DNA of 17,302 bases. It comes from Acidobacteriota bacterium. GTDB taxonomy: Bacteria; Acidobacteriota; Terriglobia; UBA7540. The stretch spans positions 1-17,302 of the forward strand of contig JAJYHU010000009.1 in NCBI GenBank assembly GCA_021784615.1. The letters run 5' to 3'. Shown here piece by piece: positions 1 to 7,518 of this stretch (the stretch's first letter is position 1; each line of letters begins with the position of its first letter). The notes beneath the pieces are model-generated. The model ran no database searches and was not told the origin of the DNA. It saw only the letters and a list, made by a program, of their open reading frames with translations. The position numbers and the translations under genes are program-made.

Positions 1-178
1 GAACTTCTTCAACCTGGCTCATGTCCTTACGGAGACCGCCATCCCCATTAATTTCTCGATCTCCCGGATCGACTGCCGAACGTCCGTAGCGGCCCTGCCC
101 TCTTTTCTATCGGCGGGCCTCAAAACTTAGATCAGATTCAAGCGCCGGAGGTTACAGATTCCTCATCAGAAAGTCTCT
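1..178. other. Left edge with no firm gene; possible tiny minus-strand ORF and start of a next gene
   Basis: On the minus strand a 34-codon frame runs from a TTG at 123 to a TGA at 19-21, after an in-frame TAA. Its third codon positions are GC-rich like the real genes here, and it ends ...EIEKLMGMAVSVRT. Its TGA overlaps an ATG at 22-20 (ATGA overlap) that opens a frame beginning MSQVEEV and runs off the window. The overlap is typical of translationally coupled genes, but there is no good ribosome site and I recognise neither product. A plus-strand frame ending at 130 is also open and is probably the shadow. Confidence 0.25.
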
Positions 179-817
179 TCAGGGAAGAACCAGTTGGCTC
201 GGCGAGGGCTTTTGGAGTTCTTCGGATTTGAACTGGCTCCGCAGCAGATCAAGATAAGCCCGGCCCTTCGGGCGGCCGTTCGAGCGCGTCGCCCCCAATT
301 GCGCGAGGAAGATCAGGACATCCCGGATCTCGCTGTCGCGAACCGTCACCACTCCCGCATTCCGGCTGTCCGTCTTCTTAAAGTTTTCGATAGCGGCCTT
401 CAATGCGTCGTAAAGCTCCCGCTGCAGAATATAATCCGGAGGCTTTTCAAAATAAATGCCGTTCGAAAGCGTCTGGTACGATTCGGCCAACGACTGGAGC
501 GCCGCTACAATGTCGGGATCGGTAAGCGCGGCGTTGTCCCTTGCGTAGAGGCAGACAGCGTAGCCGAGCGCCAGGACCAGCGGCTCATGCGCGGCCACAA
601 AAGAAGACGGAACCTTCACGTCCGCAAAGGGAACCTGCGACCAATCGATTTCCCGGCGGCCGATTTCATGCCGGCGGCTTTCCACGAGATACGCGCAATC
701 CGGCGGGCAATCGATTGTTACTTCGCGCTCGGTCCCGCAGCAGAGCGTGCAAATGTTCTCCGCCTTGGCCGGGCAGTAGCGCTTCGCTTTTCTCTTTTCA
801 CAAATGGGGCAAGCCAA
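179..817 (-). CDS. Cys-rich zinc-ribbon-like conserved protein
   Basis: A 212-aa soluble protein of unknown function. The first 41 residues carry eight cysteines (C3, C6, C15, C23, C26, C27, C37, C41), including CPIC and CTLCC, which suggests one or two zinc sites. The rest is mixed helical sequence with no signal peptide or membrane segment. The start is a TTG at 817: an in-frame TAA lies just upstream and there is no ATG in between, with a GGAGCTAGGA purine stretch ahead as ribosome site. It lies 53 bases downstream of ctaA on the same strand, so the two may be co-transcribed. I associate this Cys-rich N-terminus with acidobacterial hypothetical proteins. A metal-binding or regulatory role is only inferred. 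Confidence 0.8.
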   Translation of the reverse strand: MACPICEKRKAKRYCPAKAENICTLCCGTEREVTIDCPPDCAYLVESRRHEIGRREIDWSQVPFADVKVPSSFVAAHEPLVLALGYAVCLYARDNAALTDPDIVAALQSLAESYQTLSNGIYFEKPPDYILQRELYDALKAAIENFKKTDSRNAGVVTVRDSEIRDVLIFLAQLGATRSNGRPKGRAYLDLLRSQFKSEELQKPSPSQLVLP

Positions 818-870
818 AGGTTGGTTCCTAGCTCCAAATTACCGCCTGCTCCAGGCGGACTCAAACTATT

Positions 871-1875
871 TTAAGCGTTTCCCATCTCGGTGGCAAACTG
901 CCGGCTGGCCTCAAGCCCGGCTCGCCTCCATCCCAGCGCTTCCGCCGAGAGCAGCACCAGCGTAATCCAGATCAGGTCCGCCGTCAGCAGATGCAGCACC
1001 TGCATCCAAAGCGGCGAGAGCAAAAGGATGTTGACCACGCCGAAACAGAATTGCAGCGCCACCAGGCCCAGCAGCCATCCCGCACAACGCTTTGCGGCGG
1101 CTGAAGCCGGCGTGCTGAGGGCGTAGATGGCGACACCCATTAAAAACCCGCCCAGCGTGACGGCGATGATCGGATGAATGATCCGCAGGTGCACGATGGG
1201 GCTTGTCGTGCTGGCAAAGTCCCAGCGCATTCCCTCAACCAGCGACGGAGCGGGAAAAAGCGTATCCGCAAGCGCCGCAAGCGTGCCGGAAATCGCAATC
1301 GCCAGCATTCCCGCAAGCCCCGCTCCATAGAGGACATAAGACCTGGTTGATGGCTTTCCAACCCCTGCGGATTTGCCCGCGGTTTGCGCCGCTGATTGCT
1401 CCGCCGCCGCCCAAGCCGTCAGCGCCAGCGTGGCCAGAAGCAGAAAGGTGTTCACCAGATGCAGCGACAAAATGCACACGCGGCCCCAGGAAACATTCTT
1501 TCCAACGTCTCCGGTAAGCACCAGCGCCGCCCCGACCAACCCCTCCGTCACGGTAAAAAATGCCACCGCCGCCGCATAGCGCCGCGCGGCGTGCCCGCGG
1601 CCAAAGCGCCGGAACACCATAAAAACCAGCACTGCCACTAAAACAATATCAACCCCGCTGCTCGCGCGGTGCGCAAACTCGATCAGGGTGGCAATCGCAT
1701 GGGCGTGAGGAATCACCTGGCCCTCGCACAGAGGCCAGTGCTCTCCGCAGCCTGCGCCCGAGCCCGTCGCCCGCACAATCGCTCCCCACAAAATCACCGC
1801 CAGGTTGTAGGCGAGCACCAGCCACGCAAAACGCGCAAAGCGCTCCGTGCCGCGCTTGTCGTCCGATGCATTCAT
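871..1875 (-). CDS. ctaA: Heme A synthase (CtaA/COX15 family)
   Basis: An integral membrane enzyme that oxidises the C8 methyl group of heme O to make heme A for aa3-type cytochrome oxidases. It is about 334 aa with the two-fold four-helix architecture of the family. Numbered from an optional GTG six codons upstream (1893), it shows the Cys pair in GCGEHWPLCEG (C49, C56), the EFAHR motif (E72, H75), SLHLVN (H145), RIIHP (H240) and QVLHLLTAD (H301). These correspond to the conserved Glu and heme-ligand histidines of B. subtilis CtaA. I prefer the ATG at 1875; neither start has a strong ribosome site. No ctaB or oxidase subunit gene is in view. The Cys-rich gene follows after 53 bases. Confidence 0.93.
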   Translation of the reverse strand: MNASDDKRGTERFARFAWLVLAYNLAVILWGAIVRATGSGAGCGEHWPLCEGQVIPHAHAIATLIEFAHRASSGVDIVLVAVLVFMVFRRFGRGHAARRYAAAVAFFTVTEGLVGAALVLTGDVGKNVSWGRVCILSLHLVNTFLLLATLALTAWAAAEQSAAQTAGKSAGVGKPSTRSYVLYGAGLAGMLAIAISGTLAALADTLFPAPSLVEGMRWDFASTTSPIVHLRIIHPIIAVTLGGFLMGVAIYALSTPASAAAKRCAGWLLGLVALQFCFGVVNILLLSPLWMQVLHLLTADLIWITLVLLSAEALGWRRAGLEASRQFATEMGNA

Positions 1876-1980
1876 GACTCGAAATGGTAACACACTCGGC
1901 AGGGAGCCGCAGAGGAACGCGGCCGTCCGGCGATGCCGCGGGCTTCCACCACACCGCCAAAAACACCCCCAAAAAACAAC

Positions 1981-2009
1981 TTGACAATTTCACCGCGATA
2001 TGCTACATT
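1981..2009 (+). promoter_or_regulatory. Near-consensus sigma-70 promoter reading into the AT-rich element
   Basis: TTGACA at 1981-1986, a 17-base spacer, then an extended -10, TGcTACATT (TG at 2001-2002, TACATT at 2004-2009). Transcription would start near 2016 and run rightward through the repeats and then antisense to the aldolase/dehydrogenase gene. No plus-strand gene lies within the next 6 kb, so the likely product is a non-coding RNA. Confidence 0.6.
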
Positions 2010-2113
2010 TCTAGTCGTCGGGAGTTTGGGCACGGCTCCTGCAATTGGGTGGCGGCAAAAGCTCTTTTGTGCGGAGAAAGAACGAAATTTTGGATCTAGA
2101 ACTTGAAAGGAAG

Positions 2114-2133
2114 AAAAAAAGAATTCTTTTTTT
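2114..2133. repeat. Perfect 20-bp palindrome centred on GAATTC
   Basis: Seven A, GAATTC, seven T: a perfect inverted repeat with no loop. In RNA it would give a weak A-U-rich hairpin ending in a U run. In DNA it is an easily melted, possibly cruciform-forming site. It lies about 100 bases after the predicted start of the plus-strand transcript. Confidence 0.75.
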
Positions 2134-2138
2134 GAAGA

Positions 2139-2304
2139 ACGAAGCTAGGAAGTTATTGAAAACAAAAGAGGGCTGTGGAAAAAACAGCCAAAACGAACCG
2201 GAAACGAAGCTAAAACGAAGCTACCTAAGCTGTTGAAAACACATAACAGGCCAAAAAACGAAGCTAAAATAATCCCCCAGGCCATCCGGCCAAGTTATTG
2301 AAAC
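2139..2304 (+). repeat. Interspersed ACGAAGCTA and AGTTATTGAAAAC repeat units
   Basis: ACGAAGCTA occurs exactly at 2139-2147, 2204-2212, 2215-2223 and 2258-2266. AGTTATTGAAAAC, or close variants, occurs at 2151-2163, 2228-2240 (AGCTGTTGAAAAC) and 2293-2304 (AGTTATTGAAAC). This gives about three units in which an ACGAAGCTA box is followed by a TTGAAA box. The last two TTGAAA boxes lead into similar strings (ACATAACAGGCC, ACATAAGGCC). The units differ in reading phase, so the conservation is at nucleotide level and not as a peptide. Confidence 0.65.
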
Positions 2305-2429
2305 ATAAGGCCTTATAAAACGGCCCTTAGACTCTCCACCGCTTTTCAAACCTGGCAATGCCCGCAACCGCCCGGCATGGAATGAAGGCCCCTTGACCGC
2401 CGATTATGGCCACAGAAAACTGGTTGAGA

Positions 2430-4538
2430 TTATCGCGGGGTGGAATCCGGAAGGCCGCCGTCGACGGGGATGGTGGCGCCGGTAGTAGGCGTCTGGCGGG
2501 TGGCGAAGAACATCACGGCGTTCGCGACGTGCTCGCCGGTCACGCGGATCTTCAGCAGGTTTCGCTTGCGGTAGTAATCTTCAAGGCCCTGCTCGTCCAG
2601 GCCGCGCGCACGCATTCGGTCCGGGCCCACGGTCGACCACAGGCCGGACTTCCGGCTGCCGTGCGAGAAGACGGCGTCAGGAGCCACCATGTTGACACGC
2701 ACGCCCATCGGCGCAAACTCGAGGCTTGCGATGCGCGCCAATTGATGGGCGGCGGCTTTGGTGGCGCTGTAGGCGCCAAATCCCGCTCCCGGCGCAAAGA
2801 CGTTTTTGGTGGAAACCAGGACGACGTCTCCGCCGGTATTCTGAAGCTTGAAATGCCGCGCCGCCTGGGCGAGCACGTTCAAAGTCCCTTCCACGTTCAC
2901 GCGCTCAAGCTTCCTGAAGGAATCCAGATTCAGTTCGGTCAGCGGAGAAACGAGAGCCAGCCCGGCATTCACCACCACGAGGTCCACGCCTCCCCAGGCC
3001 CGGATGATGGAGCCAAAGGCGCGCTCGACGGACACGGGATCGGTGACGTCGAGCGGAACCGCGATCGCCTGCCCGGGGTAAGTTGCTTCAAGCTCATGGA
3101 CCAGACTCTCAAGGTTCGGGCCGGGCAAATCCGTGAGGGCAACCTGGCAGCCTGCCAGGAGGAGCTTTTCCGCAATCGCCGAGCCGATAGCTCCGGCGGC
3201 GCCGGTGATCAAAGCCACTTGCCGGCTCAAAGGAAGCTCCTGGTTCTCGGTAAGCTTGGCGTGCTGGAGCATGTGGTATTCCATGTTGAAAAGGTGGCGT
3301 TCCGAAAGGCCCTGATACTCGCCCATGGCCGCCACCTTGGCCTTCACCGCCAGCGTGTGGGCCGTGATGTCCCTGGCGATGCCGCTTGCCCGCGCATTCT
3401 TGCCCACCGAAAGCGCTCCGAGGCCCGGAATCAGGATCACGCGGGGATACGGGTCGCGCCGGGCCACTCCGGGAGCGAGGTCCGCCGAGTTCCTCTCAAA
3501 GTAGGCGTTATAGGCCGCCGCATAATCGACGATCGCCTTTGCCATCTGGTCTCGAAACTTTTCCAGGCAACTGAAGTCGGGAGCGTCGAGCCACAGCGGG
3601 AGGCTCTTGGTGCGGATCAGGTGATCGGAAGTAAGCGGCGGAGAAAGAGCCAGATCTTTTCCCTTCGGGGAGTCGACGAAATCCAGCGCCTCGCGGCCGG
3701 TAAGGGCGTTCAAAATCACGCGGCGGTAGGGCCGGCTTTCATCGCCCGTAGGCTCAGCCAGCAAGCCGCGAACGATGGGTGCCACCTGCTCCAGGCGGGC
3801 GGTTGCCGCTTCCACCGAAGTCAGCGTTTGAACCGGCAAGGGATTCGAGGCTTTGCGGGCCAAATACTTTTCCGCGGCGGAAACCAGGCGGATGGTCCGC
3901 TCATAGGATTCCCGAGCCGTTTCACCCCAGGTAACCAGGCCGTGATGCATCCAGACCATGCCCGCAGCTTCGGGGAACTTTTCAAGCGCCTCGATGGCGT
4001 CTTTCGCGAGGTCAAATCCGGGGCGGACGTACGCCAGAACAATGATCTCTTCGCCCAGCGCTTCGCAGACCCATTCCCTGCCGCGCGCCTGGTTGGTCAG
4101 CGCCAGGATGGAATCCGCGTGAGTGTGATCCACATATTTGGCCGGCAGAAAAGCGTGGGCCAGGGTTTCAATGGAAGGGCACGGCGAGTGGCAATCCAGG
4201 GTGTGAGTGCGAAATTCATTGGCCATCCGATCGTCCGAAAGGCCCGGGAGCGTGCGCAGTCGCCGCAGGTAGTCAAGGTCGAGCGGCACATGCTGCTCAG
4301 GAGTGATCGCGGCCAAGTCGCACCCGGACGCCTTTACCTGGAGGGCCGGAATCGATTCTCCCCAGACGTTCCGCCAGGTTCCTTTGACAGAGGCGTTTCC
4401 GCCTCCGTGGAGAACTGCATCCGGCTCCCTGCCGATCAACCGGCTGGAGTATGTCCGCAGAGCCAGGTCGTCGCCCCACTTCGCCCCGAACTCGCTTATG
4501 AACTTTGCCGCTTCCGCTTCAGACCATCTGCTTTCCAA
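2430..4538 (-). CDS. Bifunctional class II aldolase / short-chain dehydrogenase (rhamnulose-1-phosphate aldolase-ADH type)
   Basis: A 702-aa cytoplasmic fusion. Residues about 20-260 are a class II (zinc) aldolase of the RhaD/AraD/FucA type, with GNAS at 47-50, the DHTHAD zinc motif (H138, H140) and a later His in MHHG (198-199). Residues about 437-697 are an SDR, with TGAAGAIG (445-452) for NAD(P), NAG (524-526) and YSATK (Y590, K594). Thr577 stands where the catalytic Ser is expected. The family cleaves a sugar 1-phosphate, such as L-rhamnulose-1-P, into DHAP and an aldehyde that the SDR domain then oxidises or reduces. The start is a TTG with GGGGGAG three bases upstream. It is the last gene of a minus-strand operon behind the epimerase (63-base gap). 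The real substrate is unknown, since rhaA and rhaB are not in view. Confidence 0.9.
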   Translation of the reverse strand: MESRWSEAEAAKFISEFGAKWGDDLALRTYSSRLIGREPDAVLHGGGNASVKGTWRNVWGESIPALQVKASGCDLAAITPEQHVPLDLDYLRRLRTLPGLSDDRMANEFRTHTLDCHSPCPSIETLAHAFLPAKYVDHTHADSILALTNQARGREWVCEALGEEIIVLAYVRPGFDLAKDAIEALEKFPEAAGMVWMHHGLVTWGETARESYERTIRLVSAAEKYLARKASNPLPVQTLTSVEAATARLEQVAPIVRGLLAEPTGDESRPYRRVILNALTGREALDFVDSPKGKDLALSPPLTSDHLIRTKSLPLWLDAPDFSCLEKFRDQMAKAIVDYAAAYNAYFERNSADLAPGVARRDPYPRVILIPGLGALSVGKNARASGIARDITAHTLAVKAKVAAMGEYQGLSERHLFNMEYHMLQHAKLTENQELPLSRQVALITGAAGAIGSAIAEKLLLAGCQVALTDLPGPNLESLVHELEATYPGQAIAVPLDVTDPVSVERAFGSIIRAWGGVDLVVVNAGLALVSPLTELNLDSFRKLERVNVEGTLNVLAQAARHFKLQNTGGDVVLVSTKNVFAPGAGFGAYSATKAAAHQLARIASLEFAPMGVRVNMVAPDAVFSHGSRKSGLWSTVGPDRMRARGLDEQGLEDYYRKRNLLKIRVTGEHVANAVMFFATRQTPTTGATIPVDGGLPDSTPR

Positions 4539-4601
4539 AAGCTCCCCCGCCCTCGATGGGTTCCGGTCTCGGCCGTCACCCGATTGACGCTGCTTGCATG
4601 T

Positions 4602-5324
4602 CTAGTTTTTCGCCGCCCCGACGGCTTGCAGCATGAACCTTACGTTCTCGCGCGGCGACTTGCCGTCAAAAACCGCGCTCCCCGCAACAATCATATCGAC
4701 GCCGGTCCGGGCAATCTCCGCAATGTTGTTCCGGGTAACGCCGCCATCCGCGCACAACAGAATCTCTTTTCCAGACCTTCGGATCATTCCCTGCACGGTT
4801 TCAATCCGTCTGAAGGTTGCGGGGACAAAGCTCTGCCCTCCCCAGCCGGGATTGACCGCCAGCAGCAGGACCATTTCAAGCTCGTCGAGAAGCGGCTCCA
4901 GGGCTTGGAGCGGCATCCCCGGGTTCAGCGCCACGCCGCGAATAAATCCCCTTTCGGGATCATTGGCGTTGGCCATTTTGCCCATTTCCTGGAGCACCCG
5001 GTGAGGGTGCACGCAAGCGTCGGGATGGAACGTAATGATGTCCGCGCCCGCCGCAACGAACTCCGGAATCTTGCCGAGCGGGTCGGCAATCATCAGGTGC
5101 GCGTCCTTCAGGAGCGGCGTCTTGACGGCCTTGATCAGCGGCGGCCCCGCCGTCATGCGCGGACAATACACGCCGTCCATCACGTCGAAGTGAACGATTT
5201 TTGCGCCCTCTTCTTCCAGCAGCCGAAGCTCGGAACCAAGCGACAGCAGGTCCGCCGTCAGGATTCCAACGCTCAAAACCGGAGCGAGTTCGCGCAATGT
5301 AGCAAGACTATTTTGATGGGCCAT
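4602..5324 (-). CDS. rpe: Ribulose-phosphate 3-epimerase family protein (Rpe/LsrE-like)
   Basis: A 240-aa TIM-barrel epimerase that interconverts pentulose or related ketose phosphates at C3. The metal ligands of the family are present: HFDVMDG (H45, D47), HLMI (H76) and ADGGV (D193). The phosphate-binding VNPGWGGQSF loop is at 158-167. The N-terminal beta-strand motif is altered (LSVGILTADLL in place of the usual PSILSAD). It starts 11 bases after the stop of the LsrF-like gene, so the two are translationally linked. Salmonella lsr operons also carry an Rpe-like gene, lsrE, next to lsrF and lsrG. A role in one pathway with both neighbours is therefore likelier than being the housekeeping pentose-phosphate enzyme, though that cannot be excluded. 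Confidence 0.88.
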   Translation of the reverse strand: MAHQNSLATLRELAPVLSVGILTADLLSLGSELRLLEEEGAKIVHFDVMDGVYCPRMTAGPPLIKAVKTPLLKDAHLMIADPLGKIPEFVAAGADIITFHPDACVHPHRVLQEMGKMANANDPERGFIRGVALNPGMPLQALEPLLDELEMVLLLAVNPGWGGQSFVPATFRRIETVQGMIRRSGKEILLCADGGVTRNNIAEIARTGVDMIVAGSAVFDGKSPRENVRFMLQAVGAAKN

Positions 5325-5335
5325 CCCGATCTTTC

Positions 5336-6259
5336 TCAGCGCCTCGCGGAAGATGACCCGACGGAGATTTCAGCATCCTTTTTCTCATGCCGGAAGGTCT
5401 GATAGAAATCATAAGCCTGTTCCGGCTTCATCAACTCATGAACGACTTTTCCAACCGCTTGAATCATCGCCGCCGGGGCTTCCGACTGGAAAATGTTCCT
5501 GCCCATGTCAACGCCCGCGGCGCCTTGGGAGATGGCGTCGTAGGCCATCCTCAGCGCGTCAAGCTCCCCGATCTTCTTGCCGCCCGCCATGACCACGGGA
5601 ACCGGGCAGGATGCGGTGATGGTCTCAAAACCCTCCGCCACGTAATAAGTCTTCACCACCTGGGCCCCAAGTTCTGCCGAGATGCGGCAGGCGAGACGCA
5701 GATACCGTGCGTCGCGCGTCAAGGTCTTCCCCACCGCCGTCACGCCCAGCGTGGCGATCCCGTAACGGTTGCCGGCGTCCACCAGCCGCGTCAGGTTGTG
5801 GATCGACTGCGTTTCAAATTCGCCGCCCACGAACACTTGCACCGCCATGGCGTTGACGTTCAGGCGCACACAGTCTTCAATATCAACAGCAATCTGCTCG
5901 TTGGAGAGTTCTTTCAGAATGCTTGGTCCGCCGCTTGCGCGGAGCACCACGCCGCCCGCAAAAGCCGGCGGAATGGTGGAGCGCAGAATGCCGCGCGTCA
6001 GCATCAGGGCGTTTGCGTAAGGCGCCAAGGGAACGATGTTCAGGTCAACCCGCTCAAGGCCGCTGGTCGGTCCCTGAAAATATCCGTGATCGATGGCCAG
6101 CATGACCGTGCGGCCCGACACGGGATTGAAGATCCGGGACAGGCGGTTTTGCATTCCCCAGTCCAGAGCTCCGGCGCCCTTCAAGAAAAAGGCTTCGCGC
6201 TTGGCGGGAATCTCCGGATAAAAATTCTTTGCTTCAGACTTTCCTTCAGTATCAGCCAT
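5336..6259 (-). CDS. lsrF: LsrF-like class I aldolase/thiolase (DhnA family)
   Basis: A 307-aa TIM-barrel protein closely resembling E. coli LsrF, the 3-hydroxy-5-phosphonooxypentane-2,4-dione thiolase that ends AI-2 breakdown by passing an acetyl group to CoA. Matching stretches include GMQNRLSRIFNP, MLAIDHGYFQGPTSGLER, VVKTYYVAEGF with Schiff-base lysine K203, and GVDMGRNIFQS. The N-terminus is about 25 residues longer than needed, and the C-terminal tail is Ser/Arg-rich. A strong ribosome site (AGGAGAAGAGGAAG) stands directly before the ATG. It is the first gene of the operon lsrF, rpe, aldolase-SDR. No lsrK, lsrR, lsrG or AI-2 transporter gene is present, so the substrate may be another phosphorylated sugar derivative. 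Confidence 0.88.
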   Translation of the reverse strand: MADTEGKSEAKNFYPEIPAKREAFFLKGAGALDWGMQNRLSRIFNPVSGRTVMLAIDHGYFQGPTSGLERVDLNIVPLAPYANALMLTRGILRSTIPPAFAGGVVLRASGGPSILKELSNEQIAVDIEDCVRLNVNAMAVQVFVGGEFETQSIHNLTRLVDAGNRYGIATLGVTAVGKTLTRDARYLRLACRISAELGAQVVKTYYVAEGFETITASCPVPVVMAGGKKIGELDALRMAYDAISQGAAGVDMGRNIFQSEAPAAMIQAVGKVVHELMKPEQAYDFYQTFRHEKKDAEISVGSSSARR

Positions 6260-6368
6260 CTTCCTCTTCTCCTTTTTTCATCTGGCGGGGGAATCATCCG
6301 TTTCCCTGGCATCGCAAGGAATAACCATGATACCAAAATCAACGGGGATTGCAGGAGTTGCTCTGCAC

Positions 6369-6398
6369 AGTTTACAGGCCCGGGCGCCGTACTGCCAA
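6369..6398 (-). promoter_or_regulatory. Candidate promoter for the lsrF operon
   Basis: On the minus strand TTGGCA (6398-6393), an 18-base spacer and TAAACT (6374-6369) preceded directly by TG. It lies about 110 bases ahead of the lsrF start codon. The match is moderate and the assignment rests only on position and sequence. Confidence 0.35.
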
Positions 6399-6411
6399 TA
6401 GAAGCGCCAAA

Positions 6412-6430
6412 CCGGTGGTGCTTCCGGTGG
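6412..6430 (-). repeat. CCACCGG direct repeat just upstream of the lsrF promoter
   Basis: On the minus strand CCACCGG occurs twice with a 12-base period (5 bases between copies), ending about 14 bases before the -35 box. The position would suit an activator or other operator, but two 7-mers in GC-rich DNA are weak evidence. Confidence 0.25.
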
Positions 6431-6670
6431 CCAAAGCGGCTTATAAAACCTTGCCTGCTGCGGATATCGAGGCCGGGCAAAGCTCTAAATCTGGTCTTTG
6501 AACGGCAGGGCCGGCTTTGCGGCTGCGGCGGGGATGCTTCAGTTCTTTATGGAAGGGATTGCGGACCGGATTGGAAAGCCGCCGAGGGGCCGGCAGGATC
6601 GTCTTTCCCACCCAGAGCCCCTGGCAGCTTCAGAAATGCTTTCAATCGCCTAAGAACCGCCTTGAATCCC

Positions 6671-7363
6671 TTATCCGGAAATGTTATGGGGCGAAGCTCT
6701 CTCAAGCTCGCTGACCAGACGCCGGCCCGCATCGGGAACCGCAACTCGGCCATCTATAATTTCTTCCGGCGAGATCCTGCGGCCGTAAAGATCTTCATTG
6801 GCGCCGCCGTCCGGCCGCAGCGTCGAGCCTTGCAGCGAGATGCCTGCAAACAGTCCCCGAGAGCGGGCATAGCTAAGAATTTCCGTGTGCATCAGGAGAT
6901 CTGTGTCGGCGGTCATTGCCCGTCCCACGGGTCCGGCGGCCGCGGAGGCGTCTCCGCCCAGCTTCACCTTGCTCTTCAGCAGCGAGCGGACGCCGTCCTG
7001 ATTCATAACCAGAAAAACGAAGTCGCTGGCCTGGCCGCCAAGCTGAAAGCCGAAGCTTCCACCCTCGAGAGCGTACATCACCGGAGCACCCCAAGGACCG
7101 TTGTAGTTCCTTCCGCCGCGGCAAACCATGGCGCCGCGCCCGTAGCTCCCGCCAAATCCAAAGGCGAGCTTTTTAATGGAGGGCATCACCACCACACACC
7201 TTGCCCGGTCCAGAAGCGCCTGAGGTATGCCATCCGGCACATTCAGGATTTGGTGCAAGACATCCGCAGAATTCTCCAGCCGTTCCTGAACGCTGCCCGC
7301 AAACACGGGCACAGACGTCAAAACCAACAACATCCCAAAACATAATGAATAAATTCGCCGCAT
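6671..7363 (-). CDS. Exported SYLF-domain (Ysc84/DUF500) lipid-binding protein
   Basis: About 230 aa from the ATG at 7363, which opens a clear signal peptide (MRRIYSLCFGMLLVLTSVPVFA) likely cut after VFA. An AGGAG lies 10 bases upstream, or 7 from an in-frame TTG at 7366. The open frame extends back to 7447, but that part lacks secretion features. After the signal comes a helical segment (ERLENSADVLHQIL), then the SYLF domain: ARCVVVMPSIKKLAFGFGGSYGRG, a Gly-rich core, FVFLVMNQDGVRSLL, KLGGDASAAAGPVGR and SYARSRGLFAGISLQGS. SYLF domains bind phosphoinositides in eukaryotes; bacterial members are periplasmic or outer-membrane-associated with unknown function. It lies 155 bases downstream of another exported protein on the same strand. 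Confidence 0.87.
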   Translation of the reverse strand: MRRIYSLCFGMLLVLTSVPVFAGSVQERLENSADVLHQILNVPDGIPQALLDRARCVVVMPSIKKLAFGFGGSYGRGAMVCRGGRNYNGPWGAPVMYALEGGSFGFQLGGQASDFVFLVMNQDGVRSLLKSKVKLGGDASAAAGPVGRAMTADTDLLMHTEILSYARSRGLFAGISLQGSTLRPDGGANEDLYGRRISPEEIIDGRVAVPDAGRRLVSELERASPHNISG

Positions 7364-7518
7364 CAATTCGTTACTCCTTTGCATTGGAAGGATGGCCGCA
7401 TAACCCGCTTGCCCCGGACCCGTTCCCCGCCCTTCATCCTTCAACATTACACTGCCTCAAGTCCCGCAGGGTAAAAGAATTTGGATGCATCGTTGCCTTC
7501 CCGGGATGGGTCGCGCAC

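Larger units (their letters stand above)
1876..2429. other. 554-base intergenic island, AT-rich and repeat-bearing
   Basis: This gap separates the start of ctaA from the end of the aldolase/dehydrogenase gene, both on the minus strand. From about 1970 to 2320 it is much richer in A+T, and in A on the plus strand, than the GC-rich genes around it. It holds a plus-strand promoter (1981-2009), a 20-bp palindrome (2114-2133), a 6-bp-stem hairpin (2171-2189), ACGAAGCTA repeats and a 12-bp palindrome ATAAGGCCTTAT (2305-2316). A plus-strand frame of 63 codons from a TTG at 2045 is Lys/Glu/Arg-rich, has no ribosome site, and does not survive across the repeat units. I do not call it a gene. Confidence 0.7.
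6260..6670. other. 411-base intergenic region upstream of lsrF
   Basis: This stretch separates the stop of the SYLF gene from the start of lsrF, both on the minus strand. It contains a candidate lsrF promoter (6369-6398) and a pair of direct repeats (6412-6430). I see no gene, tRNA or clear terminator. The short frames that cross it have no family resemblance and no ribosome sites. Confidence 0.6.

Noticed and set aside
2045..2236. A 63-aa Lys/Glu-rich peptide in the AT-rich element
   Set aside because: TTG start without a ribosome site, low-complexity composition, and the repeat units shift phase so the peptide is not maintained. Kept only as part of the element description.
2406..5402. A 998-codon open frame on the plus strand across the aldolase-SDR and epimerase genes
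   Set aside because: It is antisense to two genes with clear catalytic motifs, has no family resemblance, and is Arg/Gly/His-rich as expected for the reverse frame of GC-rich codons.
2430..6259. A genuine AI-2 (lsr) operon
   Set aside because: Only the LsrF-like protein and a generic Rpe-like epimerase fit; kinase, regulator, isomerase and transporter are absent and the third gene belongs to another family.
5387..7345. A 652-codon plus-strand open frame over lsrF, the gap and the SYLF gene
   Set aside because: Antisense shadow; it runs through coding and non-coding DNA alike and has no recognisable domain.
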